Below are positions 25,800 through 33,865 of a DNA stretch of 64,000 bases, piece by piece. Each line of letters begins with the position of its first letter. The first letter of the stretch is position 1. The translations under genes and the position numbers were made by a program. Origin of the DNA: Ensifer adhaerens (GTDB lineage: Bacteria > Pseudomonadota > Alphaproteobacteria > Rhizobiales > Rhizobiaceae); assembly GCF_002940685.1 (NCBI RefSeq), contig NZ_PNFP01000027.1, forward strand, positions 1-64,000. The letters run 5' to 3'. The notes below the pieces were generated by a model. That model searched no databases. It saw only the letters and a program-made list of their open reading frames with translations, and was not told the origin of the DNA.

Positions 25800-26512
25800 T
25801 TGGACATTTCCTTGATGTCTTCCTCGACGATCGCGAGGATTTTCAGTGTTTCTTCGCGCGCGATTTCAGGGTCCTTTGCCGCGATCGCGTTGAAGAGGGT
25901 GCGGTGGAACGGGAAGGAGCGGCGGGCGAAATCCGTGCGATCGAAAGGATGGTCCCAGAAGCGCTCGAAGGCCTCGCGCATTTGTTCGAGCAGCTGGCGA
26001 AAGAGTGGATTGTGCGTGGCGTCGTAGATCGCCAGGTGGAAGGCGAGGTCTTCCGGGCCCGACGTGCCCTTGGCGATATGCACCCGCTCCATCTCGTTGA
26101 GCTTGACCTCGATGATCTCAAGGTCTTCGTCGGTCCGTCGGCGCGCCGCGACCATGTTGGCCTCGACCTCGATGCCGCGGCGAACCTCGAGCGTCATCAG
26201 CAGCACATCGCGTAAGTGCGCGGCGTCAAGCGTGAGCGGCATATGGACGGTTGCGCCCGAGATCGTGCGCAGAAGATAGGTGCCGCTGCCCTTGCGCGCT
26301 TCGACCACGCCCAGCGCCTGGAAGTGGCGGATGACCTCGCGGATGGTGGAGCGACCGACGGCAAGTGCCGTCATCAGCTCGCGTTCGGCCGGCAGGCGTT
26401 CGCCCGGCTTGAGGCCCGATTGATCGATGTAGTCAGCCAACGCGGCAATCACCTGCCGGGCCCGGTCGGCCGGGGGCAGGGGCATCAGCGCCGCTCTTGC
26501 CGGTTCACTCAT
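25796..26512 (-). CDS. FadR-type GntR transcriptional regulator, 238 aa
   Basis: N-terminal winged helix (about 15-80, ERLPAERELMTALAVGRST) and C-terminal FCD domain (about 95-225) with metal-binding-type residues in FHLAIYDATHN and FHRTLFNAI. ATG at 26512 is preceded by GGGGAGGG at six bases; an ATG at 26548 is an alternative. A short dyad ccaa-a-ttgg (26532-26540) lies upstream and could be part of its operator. It probably represses the PLP-enzyme/ABC operon it starts. Confidence 0.88.
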   Translation of the reverse strand: MSEPARAALMPLPPADRARQVIAALADYIDQSGLKPGERLPAERELMTALAVGRSTIREVIRHFQALGVVEARKGSGTYLLRTISGATVHMPLTLDAAHLRDVLLMTLEVRRGIEVEANMVAARRRTDEDLEIIEVKLNEMERVHIAKGTSGPEDLAFHLAIYDATHNPLFRQLLEQMREAFERFWDHPFDRTDFARRSFPFHRTLFNAIAAKDPEIAREETLKILAIVEEDIKEMSK

Positions 26513-26657
26513 TCGGCGCCCTCCCCAGAGGCCAAATTGGTCTGACATCTGAGCACTATGGATAAGGTGGCAGGGGTCGTCAAGCAGGAACTGATGAACG
26601 ATGGCGGCCATTGACCTGGCGCGCTTCAGGCGTAGACAGGAGACAAGGAGCTTGAAG

Positions 26658-26912
26658 ATGTTGAAATCGGGATATGTGTTTGCAGCCGCGATGGTCGGCG
26701 CGTTCTTCGCCGTGGCGGCTGTCGCCAGCGATGTGGAAGCGCAGATGCGCACCAGAAAGGGCGAATACTACGAGGGGATCCAGCGCAAGCCCTATGGCCA
26801 CTACTGGATCTGGCCGCCGGTCGAGCAACGGGAGCCGTCCTACAAGAGGCAACCTGGCAAGAAGGGAAAGGTCGAGCAGACGCCGAGGCCGCGCAAGCCG
26901 TCGGCACTGTAG
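26658..26912 (+). CDS. small secreted protein of unknown function, 84 aa
   Basis: A signal peptide (about 1-30, GYVFAAAMVGAFFAVAAVASDVEAQ) is followed by a 55-residue basic mature part rich in Lys, Arg, Pro and aromatic residues (GEYYEG, YGHYWIWPP). It has no cysteines and no domain I recognise. ATG at 26658 has AAGGAG seven bases upstream. It is isolated between two divergently placed operons and ends at a hairpin. Possibly a periplasmic or envelope-associated peptide. Confidence 0.65.
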   Translation: MLKSGYVFAAAMVGAFFAVAAVASDVEAQMRTRKGEYYEGIQRKPYGHYWIWPPVEQREPSYKRQPGKKGKVEQTPRPRKPSAL

Positions 26913-26942
26913 ACGCGCCCATACGCGAAGCGACAAGGAGAA

Positions 26943-26962
26943 GCGGCGCCCGAGGGCGCCGC
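26943..26962. terminator. GC-rich hairpin between convergent genes
   Basis: Stem gcggcgcc / ggcgccgc around cgag (up to 9 bp). It lies 30 bases after the small protein gene and 24 bases past the stop of the convergent peptidase gene. No T-run on either side. Confidence 0.5.
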
Positions 26963-26985
26963 AACTTCATTCAGACCTTGTTTTA

Positions 26986-28089
26986 TCAAACCTTGGCGAC
27001 GTGAACGTCGCGGGGGAGCGAGGAGAGAACCTCCGGCCCGTCCTCGCGCAGGATGACGATGTCTTCGAGGCGGATGCCGAAGCGGCCGGGAAGGTAGATG
27101 CCGGGTTCGATCGAGAACACCATGCCCTCTTCCAGCACGGTTTCCGAGGTCGCGGTGATGTAGGGCGGCTCGTGGCCGTCGATGCCCATGCCGTGGCCGG
27201 TGCGGTGGACGAAGTACTCGCCGTAGCCGGCATCCGAAATCACCTTGCGGGCAGCAGCGTCGACCTCCTTTGCAAGCACGCCCGGGCGGGCCGCCTTCAG
27301 CGCTGCCTGCACGGCTTTTTCGACGATGGTGTGGATCTGGCCGTAGCCTTCGGGCGCGGGGCCGACGATCGCCATGCGGGTGATGTCGCTCGGGAAGCCC
27401 TGCTTGCGGCCGCCGATATCGATGACGACGGCGTCGCCTTCCTCGATCACCCGCTCGCTGGCGGAATGGTGCGGGAAGGCGCCATTGCCGCCGGCGCCGA
27501 CGATCCAGAAGGCCGGTGCCGCACCCTCGGAGGAAAAGTGCCCACGGATCTCGGCGGCCAGTTCCTTCTCGGTCATGCCCGGACGGATCTTCGCAAACGC
27601 TGCCTGCATGGCGCGGTCGGCGATACCGGCGTTCATCTTCAAGAGGTCGTATTCGCTCTTGTCCTTGCGCATGCGCAGCGCGCCAAGTGTTGCCGGGGTG
27701 AATTCACGGGCGGTATCGGCTGGCAGCGCATCGATCAAAAGCAGCGCGAAATCGGCGCGCATGGTTTCATCGAGAACGATACGGACCGGGGAAGCGGCGC
27801 CAACGTCGGCAAGCGCTGCGTCCAGTGCTTCCGCCGGGCCTAGGTCATCGGCCCAGTTGTGAAAGGCGATGTCGGTGTGCTCGCGCGTGCCTTCGGCGTT
27901 GAGCGCCGGCATCAGGAAGGCTTCCTTTTCCGGGCCGATCAAAAGCAGGCAGGGGCGCTCGTCCGGGTGCGGATGATAGCCGATCAGCCAATCCATGTGC
28001 GATCCCGGCGCGAGCGCGACGAGGCCGACATTGCTTTCGGCCATCTTGCGGCGGAGCGCTGCAAAACGGCTCTTCGAGAGTTCCGTCAT
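26986..28089 (-). CDS. M24 family metallopeptidase (Xaa-Pro peptidase type), 367 aa
   Basis: Creatinase-type N-terminal domain (about 1-135) and pita-bread catalytic domain (about 145-360). All five metal ligands are present: Asp224 (VIDIGG), Asp235 (SDITR), His299 (TGHGMG), Glu328 (IEPGIYLP) and Glu342 (RLEDIV), plus His207 and His306. The complete dimetal site argues for an aminopeptidase P/prolidase-like activity rather than creatinase, which lacks it. It lies downstream of the FCD-GntR gene in the same direction with a 349-bp gap holding an 8-bp dyad. Substrate probably a small proline-containing or N-modified peptide. Confidence 0.88.
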   Translation of the reverse strand: MTELSKSRFAALRRKMAESNVGLVALAPGSHMDWLIGYHPHPDERPCLLLIGPEKEAFLMPALNAEGTREHTDIAFHNWADDLGPAEALDAALADVGAASPVRIVLDETMRADFALLLIDALPADTAREFTPATLGALRMRKDKSEYDLLKMNAGIADRAMQAAFAKIRPGMTEKELAAEIRGHFSSEGAAPAFWIVGAGGNGAFPHHSASERVIEEGDAVVIDIGGRKQGFPSDITRMAIVGPAPEGYGQIHTIVEKAVQAALKAARPGVLAKEVDAAARKVISDAGYGEYFVHRTGHGMGIDGHEPPYITATSETVLEEGMVFSIEPGIYLPGRFGIRLEDIVILREDGPEVLSSLPRDVHVAKV

Positions 28090-28371
28090 GGTGTTTCCAG
28101 TTCTGGCTTGAGGATTTGAAAGGTCGGAGACGGCCGCGCTTCAGGCGGGCCGCTGCGGACAGGGACGGATCCGTGTGGGCGTGAAGGCGCGCCTACGGGG
28201 AATGTCTGCGTCCGGTATGGACGATGTTTCGGGATGCGGATTTGTGGCTCTTCAAGCGGACTCCTCCCCCTCGAAATGCGCGAGCGTAGGCCTCGGGAGC
28301 CTGTTGCTTCCCGTTGCTATGCATCTGTATTTCAACGACTTTGGTGTCGAGCCTCGGACTTGTCAATACGG

Positions 28372-28392
28372 AATTTTAGTCACACTAAAATT
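28372..28392. promoter_or_regulatory. inverted repeat aattttag-N5-ctaaaatt upstream of the M24 gene
   Basis: Perfect 8-bp inverted repeat with 5-bp spacer in an otherwise featureless gap (28090-28409). On the minus strand it is followed six bases later by TTGACA, so it could be an activator site for a promoter reading toward the peptidase; it could also serve as the end hairpin of the GntR gene, 18 bases upstream. No other feature is seen in the gap. Confidence 0.45.
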
Positions 28393-28409
28393 TGTGAGCC
28401 GACGATTGC

Positions 28410-29060
28410 TCAAGCCGCCAGCCGAAGCAGGCGCGCGACGGCCTGCTGGTCGAAGCCGCCGATGCCTTCGCGGATATCGGCGGCGATCGCGTCGGCGGCG
28501 GCCTCTTCGTCACGCCGCCTCAAGGCCTCGATCGCTTCGCGGTGGCGATCGACGACGTAGAGTTCGGTGACGTGTTCCATCGCAATGCCGAGGATCGGGC
28601 CGAGCTGCAGCCAGACGCTTTCGATCAGCGGCATGGCGACTGCATCGGGATTCGCTGTGTAGATCATCCGGTGGAACGCCTGGTTGGCGATCAGCGCCGC
28701 GACCTTGTCGCCCTTGCGTATCTCCGTCTCGATGCTGTCGTCGATCGCTACGATCTGCTCGATCTGACGCTCGGACAGGTGCGCGACGGCCCGGCGGGCG
28801 GCATGGCTTTCGAGCGCGATGCGCAGCGAGATCAGCTCCGCGAAGCGGGCAGGGGTGATGTGCGGCACGACGATGCGGCGGTTTTCGAGAAACTGCAGCG
28901 CGCCGATGGAGGTGAGCTGGCGCAACGCCTCGCGCACCGGTGTCGGGCTGCTTTCAAGCGCCTCGGCAAGGCCGCGGATGGTGACGGATGTGCCGGGTCG
29001 AAAGGCGCCGACCATGATCGCCTGGCGCAGCCGGTTGAAGGCGTAGTCATGCGTGGTCAT
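28410..29060 (-). CDS. GntR family regulator with FCD domain, 216 aa
   Basis: Winged helix at about 8-70 (GTSVTIRGLAEALESSPTPVREALRQL in the usual HTH order) and FCD ligand domain (about 75-205) with the FHRMIYTAN and HREAIEAL helices that carry metal-binding His residues in the family. I chose the ATG at 29060, but an in-frame TTG at 29102 preceded by AAGGA would add 14 plausible residues (LKPLALPPLGRPDG). It is divergent from the glutamine-synthetase-like gene and probably controls it through the dyad at 29264. Confidence 0.82.
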   Translation of the reverse strand: MTTHDYAFNRLRQAIMVGAFRPGTSVTIRGLAEALESSPTPVREALRQLTSIGALQFLENRRIVVPHITPARFAELISLRIALESHAARRAVAHLSERQIEQIVAIDDSIETEIRKGDKVAALIANQAFHRMIYTANPDAVAMPLIESVWLQLGPILGIAMEHVTELYVVDRHREAIEALRRRDEEAAADAIAADIREGIGGFDQQAVARLLRLAA

Positions 29061-29263
29061 GCCGTCGGGTCGGCCGAGTGGCGGTAAGGCAAGGGGTTTC
29101 AAGAGCGCATGTCCTTCTGCCCGGATTGGGATGGCTTTCTCACAGCGAGGGGGCGTTTGGCAAACGCCCGCATACACTTTTCCGCGTCCCGCTCTACGTC
29201 AAACGCGTGATAGCACTGCCGCTGCTTGACTCCAATTCCTGAATTATGTCAACTTTCTAAAAA

Positions 29264-29273
29264 TGTGATCACA
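29264..29273. promoter_or_regulatory. palindrome tgtgatcaca, candidate GntR operator
   Basis: Perfect 10-bp palindrome in the divergent region between the FCD-GntR gene and the glutamine-synthetase-like gene, 17 bases before the latter's ATG. FCD-GntR proteins commonly bind short palindromes of this kind. The assignment is inference. Confidence 0.45.
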
Positions 29274-29289
29274 AAAAGAGATTTGCGAT

Positions 29290-30657
29290 ATGTCGCTCGA
29301 CGCGGAAGATCCCAGTGCATTCAAGGCATGGCTCGAGCAGAACGGGCCGATCGAAAGCATCCAGGCGGTGGTCTGCGACCTCAACGGCATCATGCGGGGA
29401 AAACGCGTTCCGGTGGAGCAGGCCGGCAAAGTGCTCGGCGGCGGCATCCGCATGCCGCTCTCGATCGTCGGCGTCGACGTCTGGGGCGAGGACATCATCA
29501 ACAGCGAGCAGGTGTTTGCGAGCGGCGACCGTGACGGCATCTGCGGTGTCACCGGGCGCGGCGCGCTGCCGGTCAATTGGACCTCGCGACCGAGCGCTCT
29601 CGTACCGCTCTGGCTGCAGCTCGAAGATGGCAAGCCGTTCCTCGCCGATCCGCGCCAGGCCTTGGCGGCCGTCGTGCGTGAATACAAGGAGCTGGGTTTG
29701 CGCCCGGTCGTTGCCACCGAGTTGGAGTTTTACCTGATCGATCCGGAGCCCGACAGCGCCGTGCCGCCGATCTCGCCCTATACCGGTAAACGGCTCGACT
29801 CCGACGCGATCCTGTCGATCGACGAGCTTGATGATTTCGGCGAGTTCTTCTCCGACGTCTACAAGGAATGCGCCCGGCAGAACGTGCCGGCGGATGCGGC
29901 GATCGCCGAAAACGGCATCGGCCAGTTCGAGATCAACCTGCTCCACACCGACGATCCGCTGAAGGCGGCGGACGACGCCATCTTCTTCAAGCGCATCGTC
30001 AAGGGCGTGGCGCGCAAGCATGGGCTTGCCGCGACCTTCATGGCCAAGCCCTACGGCACCCGGTCGGGCAACGGTCTGCACATCCATTTCAGCCTGCTCG
30101 ACGAGGAGGGCAACAACGTCTTCAACGATGGCAGCGACGAGGGCTCATCGATCCTGAAGAACGCTGTTGCCGGACTGCTGCGCGGCATGGCCGAGACGAC
30201 GCTGCTGTTTGCGCCGCATTTCAATTCCTACCGACGGCTGAGGCCCGATACCCATGCGCCGACGGCCGTCTGCTGGGGCTATGAGAACCGCACCTCGGCG
30301 ATCCGCATTCCCGGCGGCAATCCCGCCGCGCGCCGTATCGAGCACCGCGTCGCCGGTGCCGACGCCAATCCCTATCTCGTCATCGCCGCGATCCTCGGTG
30401 CCGCATTGGTCGGCATCCGCAACAAGTGGAAGCCACCGGCGCCGGTTTCGGGTCGGGCCTATGCAGCGGAGAAACTGCCCAAAATTCCCTCGGAATGGGG
30501 GCAAGCGGTCGACAGCTTCGAGGCAGGACCGATTGCCGCCGAAATCTTCGATCCCGTGCTGCGCTCGATGCTGATCGCCTGCAAACGCCAGGAGATCGCA
30601 GGCTTTGCCGAGCAGGTCACGGACTACGAATTCAGCGCCTATCTGGAAATCGTCTGA
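29290..30657 (+). CDS. glutamine synthetase family ligase, gamma-glutamylputrescine synthetase-like, 455 aa
   Basis: GS beta-grasp N-terminal part (about 20-110) and catalytic domain (about 115-450). Metal and substrate residues are visible: Glu144/Glu146 (ATELEF), Glu207 and Glu214 (AENGIGQFE), His264/His266 (NGLHIHFS), and Arg residues in NRTSAIRIPGG. It lacks the adenylylation-tyrosine loop of GlnA. Family members ligate glutamate to an amine, e.g. putrescine, with ATP. It overlaps the following oxidase gene by TGATG, the same order as in the Puu pathway. Other amine substrates are possible. Confidence 0.82.
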   Translation: MSLDAEDPSAFKAWLEQNGPIESIQAVVCDLNGIMRGKRVPVEQAGKVLGGGIRMPLSIVGVDVWGEDIINSEQVFASGDRDGICGVTGRGALPVNWTSRPSALVPLWLQLEDGKPFLADPRQALAAVVREYKELGLRPVVATELEFYLIDPEPDSAVPPISPYTGKRLDSDAILSIDELDDFGEFFSDVYKECARQNVPADAAIAENGIGQFEINLLHTDDPLKAADDAIFFKRIVKGVARKHGLAATFMAKPYGTRSGNGLHIHFSLLDEEGNNVFNDGSDEGSSILKNAVAGLLRGMAETTLLFAPHFNSYRRLRPDTHAPTAVCWGYENRTSAIRIPGGNPAARRIEHRVAGADANPYLVIAAILGAALVGIRNKWKPPAPVSGRAYAAEKLPKIPSEWGQAVDSFEAGPIAAEIFDPVLRSMLIACKRQEIAGFAEQVTDYEFSAYLEIV

Positions 30658-31967
30658 TGCTTACCAAACAGAAATCCTATGCCGGCGACGGCAGCTACCC
30701 GACCAGTTACTACGCCGCCTCGCGCAACATCATCCGCACGCCCGTCCGGCTTCAGGGTCGGGTCGAGACCGACATCTGCGTCGTCGGCGCCGGCTATTCC
30801 GGCCTGTCGACGGCGATTCATCTTGCCGAAAAGGGCTACAAGGTCGTCGTCATCGAGGGCGCGCAGGTCGGTTGGGGTGCTTCGGGCCGCAATGGCGGCC
30901 AGGTCGTCAACGGTCTCAACGCCAGCCTGTCGACGATCCAGCGCCGCTATGGCGATGATGCCGCGCGCTTCATCGGAGGGCTGGTGCAGGAGGGCGGCAA
31001 GATCATCCGCCGCCTCGTCAGCCAGTACCAGATCGACTGCGACCTGAAGCCGGGCAACATCTACGCCGCCTATACGCCCGCGCATATGAACGAACTCGAA
31101 GCCAAGCAGGCGCTCTGGCGCAAGTACGGGATGGATGATCACCAGCTTCTCGACCGGGAAGCGCTGGGCAAGCTCGTGAAGTCCGACGCCTACTGCGGCG
31201 GCATGCTCGACACGACAGGCGGCCACATGCATCCGCTCAATCTCGTGCTCGGCGAGGCACGCGCCTTCGAAGGCATCGGCGGCACGCTCTACGAACAGTC
31301 GCCGGTGACGCGGGTCGATCACGAGGCGGCGCGGCCGACGGTCTATACCGAGGGCGGCGAGGTTTCCGCGCGCATCGTCGTTCTGTGCGGCAATGCCTAT
31401 CTCGGCGACGCGGTGCCGAAACTCGTCTCGCGGGTGATGCCCGTGTCGACGCAGATGATCACGACGGCTCCGCTCGGCGAAGAACTGGCCCACTCGCTGA
31501 TCCCGAGCGACATGTGCGTCGAGGACGTGCGCTACATCCTCGACTATTTCCGCCTGTCTGCCGACAAGCGCATGATCTTCGGCGGCGGCACCGTCTATGG
31601 CGGCACCGATCCGGCCGATGTCGTCGCCAAGCTGAAGCCCAATCTCGAAAAGGTGTTTCCTGAACTGAAGGGTGTGAAGATCGACTATGCCTGGAGCGGC
31701 AACTTCGCGCTTTCCTTCACCCGCGTGCCGCAGATGGGGCGGATCGGAAGCAACACCTACTTCGCCCACGGCTATAGCGGCCACGGCGTTACCGGATCGC
31801 ACCTCTTCGGCCGCACGCTCGCCGAGGCGATCGACGGCGACACGACCCGCTACGACGTCTTCGAGAAGCTGCCCTGGTATCCGTTCCCGGGCGGTCGCAT
31901 GTTCCGCGCACAATATTCGACGATCGGTTCCTGGTGGTACCAGTTCAAGGACGCCGTCGGCCTTTAG
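30657..31967 (+). CDS. FAD-dependent amine oxidase, PuuB-like, 436 aa
   Basis: DAO-fold flavoprotein with dinucleotide motif VVGAGYSG (42-49) and the GASGRNGGQ motif (about 86-94) typical of gamma-glutamylputrescine oxidases; the C-terminal YFAHGYSGHGV and YRYDVFEKLPWYPFPGG-like stretches also fit. It would oxidise the gamma-glutamylated amine to the aldehyde, releasing ammonia and H2O2. Start ATG overlaps the upstream stop by one base (TGATG), so it is coupled to the ligase. Cytoplasmic. The aldehyde dehydrogenase at 39336 is a candidate for the next step. Confidence 0.85.
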   Translation: MLTKQKSYAGDGSYPTSYYAASRNIIRTPVRLQGRVETDICVVGAGYSGLSTAIHLAEKGYKVVVIEGAQVGWGASGRNGGQVVNGLNASLSTIQRRYGDDAARFIGGLVQEGGKIIRRLVSQYQIDCDLKPGNIYAAYTPAHMNELEAKQALWRKYGMDDHQLLDREALGKLVKSDAYCGGMLDTTGGHMHPLNLVLGEARAFEGIGGTLYEQSPVTRVDHEAARPTVYTEGGEVSARIVVLCGNAYLGDAVPKLVSRVMPVSTQMITTAPLGEELAHSLIPSDMCVEDVRYILDYFRLSADKRMIFGGGTVYGGTDPADVVAKLKPNLEKVFPELKGVKIDYAWSGNFALSFTRVPQMGRIGSNTYFAHGYSGHGVTGSHLFGRTLAEAIDGDTTRYDVFEKLPWYPFPGGRMFRAQYSTIGSWWYQFKDAVGL

Positions 31968-32219
31968 CGGCCGTCGTAGTCTACGAGAACGCGCATGCGG
32001 GTAGGGGCGTTTTCGCGACGATCGCGATATCGCCCCGCTGCCGGATGCGCTACTATCGGGTTTGACATCGGCCTGTCCGTTGGAGGGGAGGCTCGTGGCG
32101 TTTGCTGGCATGGGACCGACTGCGCGGTTCTGGCCTACGGATACCAAGGGGGTGCCGCGTCATCTGGCGGGGCAGGGCAGACGGGAAGGGGTGCTTTCCG
32201 TTGAACTTGGAGGTCTGAG

Positions 32220-33134
32220 ATGTTCGTGCGCTTTGGCTATGAAATCGGCATTCGCTGTCCGCAACCAACGCCGATGATGACCTACCTTTCCGTGGCGAAG
32301 GAGCGGCGGCCGGGGCTTCGCCGCGAGCATGGGCCTTTGCCGTCTCCGCTTGTGAAGATGGAAGAGATTACCGACCCGCACGGCAATGGCTGTCTGCGCA
32401 TGACCGCGCCGGAGGGGGATTTCAAGCTCACCTATGATGCGGTGATCGAGGACGACGGCAGGCTCGACGCCTCCGATCCGCTCGCCGAGGCGGTGCCGGT
32501 GGAAGCGCTTCCGCCGGCATGGTTGCCCTATCTGGCGGCCAGCCGCTATTGCGAGACGGACCGGCTGGGGGCGCTTGCCTGGCGGCTGTTCGGAGACGTG
32601 CCGGCCGGCTGGGATCGGGTGCAGGCGATATGCGACTATGTGCATGAGCGGCTCGTCTTCAGTTACGGCTATGCCCAGGCGATGCGCACGGCGCTCGAGA
32701 CGCACGAGGATCGCGTCGGCGTCAGCCGCGACTACGCCCATCTGGCAATAACCTTCTGCCGCTGCATGAACATGCCGGCGCGCTACGTGAACGGCTACAT
32801 GGCCGACATTCCCAAAAGCGACAATCCGGCGCCGATGGATTTCAACGCCTGGTTCGAGGTCTTTCTCGGCGACCGCTGGCATACGTTCGATGCCAAGAAC
32901 AATCAGCGGCGGGCGGGCCGCATAGCGGTCGCCCGAGGGCGTGACGCGGCGGATATTCCGCTGATCCAGACGTTCGGCAAACACGAACTGACCGCCTTCA
33001 CGGTCTGGACCTGCGTTGAGGTGGACAGCGCGCTCAAGGGTTCCCACCGCGCCTCCGACGTCTCGCTTCTGACCCCCTGGTTCAGCGAGAGCTGGTCGAA
33101 ACACCTGCAGGACCGCGATCGCAATCGGCATTGA
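32220..33134 (+). CDS. transglutaminase-like protein with substituted active site, 304 aa
   Basis: N-terminal beta domain (about 1-110) and a transglutaminase core (about 115-240). The Cys-His-Asp triad positions read Ser169 (GVSRDYAHL), Asn209 (DFNAWFEV) and Asp224 (HTFDAKN). Two of three catalytic residues are thus replaced, by AGC and AAC codons. Either it is inactive as a thiol enzyme, or its subfamily uses other chemistry; some rhizobial relatives also lack the His, so the substitutions may be subfamily-wide. ATG follows GAGGTCTGAG. Neighbours give no clue; 31968-32219 upstream shows nothing recognisable. Confidence 0.8.
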   Translation: MFVRFGYEIGIRCPQPTPMMTYLSVAKERRPGLRREHGPLPSPLVKMEEITDPHGNGCLRMTAPEGDFKLTYDAVIEDDGRLDASDPLAEAVPVEALPPAWLPYLAASRYCETDRLGALAWRLFGDVPAGWDRVQAICDYVHERLVFSYGYAQAMRTALETHEDRVGVSRDYAHLAITFCRCMNMPARYVNGYMADIPKSDNPAPMDFNAWFEVFLGDRWHTFDAKNNQRRAGRIAVARGRDAADIPLIQTFGKHELTAFTVWTCVEVDSALKGSHRASDVSLLTPWFSESWSKHLQDRDRNRH

Positions 33135-33269
33135 CGACGACGGTTCCGCCGAACCGATTTTTCACGACACGCACATTTAGCGGAAAATAATATCTATAAA
33201 CTCAATCGAGAATATAGGAGAACGGAGGAAAGCGGGTTATGGTCCGCGAACGAGAAACGGAGAGACGCG

Positions 33270-33419
33270 ATGAACGTTTCGAGACCGATGATTCAGACCC
33301 GGTACGCGCTTTATGCATCCGCACCTCAGCGTCGATCGTTCGTCCATCTGGTCCCGCACGCAATTGCGATCGTTGCGGCCTTTTCCTTTGTCAGCGCCGT
33401 CGTTTTTGGCGCCTTCTGA
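33270..33419 (+). CDS. small membrane protein, 49 aa, unknown function
   Basis: Short open frame with GGAG eight bases before the ATG. The N-terminal half is polar and basic (MNVSRPMIQTRYALYAS, then RRSF). The C-terminal half is one hydrophobic helix (about 31-49, AIAIVAAFSFVSAVVFGAF) preceded by HLVPH. It ends ten bases before the stop of the convergent SnoaL-like gene. An A/T-rich stretch (33175-33215, including TAAACT) upstream is promoter-like. The coherent amphipathic-to-transmembrane layout and SD support a real gene. Confidence 0.55.
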   Translation: MNVSRPMIQTRYALYASAPQRRSFVHLVPHAIAIVAAFSFVSAVVFGAF

Positions 33420-33429
33420 CCTCTCGATA

Positions 33430-33822
33430 TCAGTCGTGGCGCGACAGGTGCTCGTGCACGGCCATCCATTCCCCTGACGCTGTCTTCTGGAAAACGATCG
33501 TTTCGCGCTCGTCTGCCGTTGCCGGCTCGCCGTTGAATTCGAGCTCGGTATTGACGCGGTGGGTGAAGACAGCGACGTCGCCGGCCGCCTGAACATGGCG
33601 TTCGCTTGACCGGCAGGCGCGGACGCGAAAGCCGTCCCGCTCCTCCCAAAGCGCCCATTCCGCCTCGTACTCGGCCCGGCTTTTCAACGGCCGATCGAGC
33701 GTGTGGAAAATGAACGTGGCATTTGGCGAAAAGGCCGAGAAATAGGCGGCGCGGTCGTGCCGGGCAAAGGCATCGACAAGTCGGTCTGCAGCGGCGAGCA
33801 CCGCCTGTTCGAGATCTGACAT
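33430..33822 (-). CDS. SnoaL-like/DUF4440 (NTF2-fold) protein, 130 aa
   Basis: Single cone-shaped NTF2-like domain. The first helix (LEQAVLAAADRLVDAFARHD) and the strands FSPNATFIFHTL, DVAVFTHRVN and TIVFQKTASGEWMAVHEHLS fit the SgcJ/EcaC-type family of about 130 residues. Such proteins include steroid isomerase-like enzymes and binding proteins without known activity. It lies 43 bases from the TetR gene upstream in the same direction, so they may form an operon. Confidence 0.8.
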   Translation of the reverse strand: MSDLEQAVLAAADRLVDAFARHDRAAYFSAFSPNATFIFHTLDRPLKSRAEYEAEWALWEERDGFRVRACRSSERHVQAAGDVAVFTHRVNTELEFNGEPATADERETIVFQKTASGEWMAVHEHLSRHD

Positions 33823-33865
33823 CAGGTTCCCTTGGTGTGTTCGTGGCGTATGCGTTTCGTGATGC

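Noticed and set aside
26986-28089. Creatinase (creatine to sarcosine) to feed the sox genes
   Set aside because: All five M24 metal ligands are present, as in peptidases; creatinases lack them. It is also 33 kb from sox.
28175-28570. 131-codon + strand frame in the gap before the GntR gene
   Set aside because: No binding site, overlaps the GntR coding region antisense, and its composition is Arg-rich shadow.
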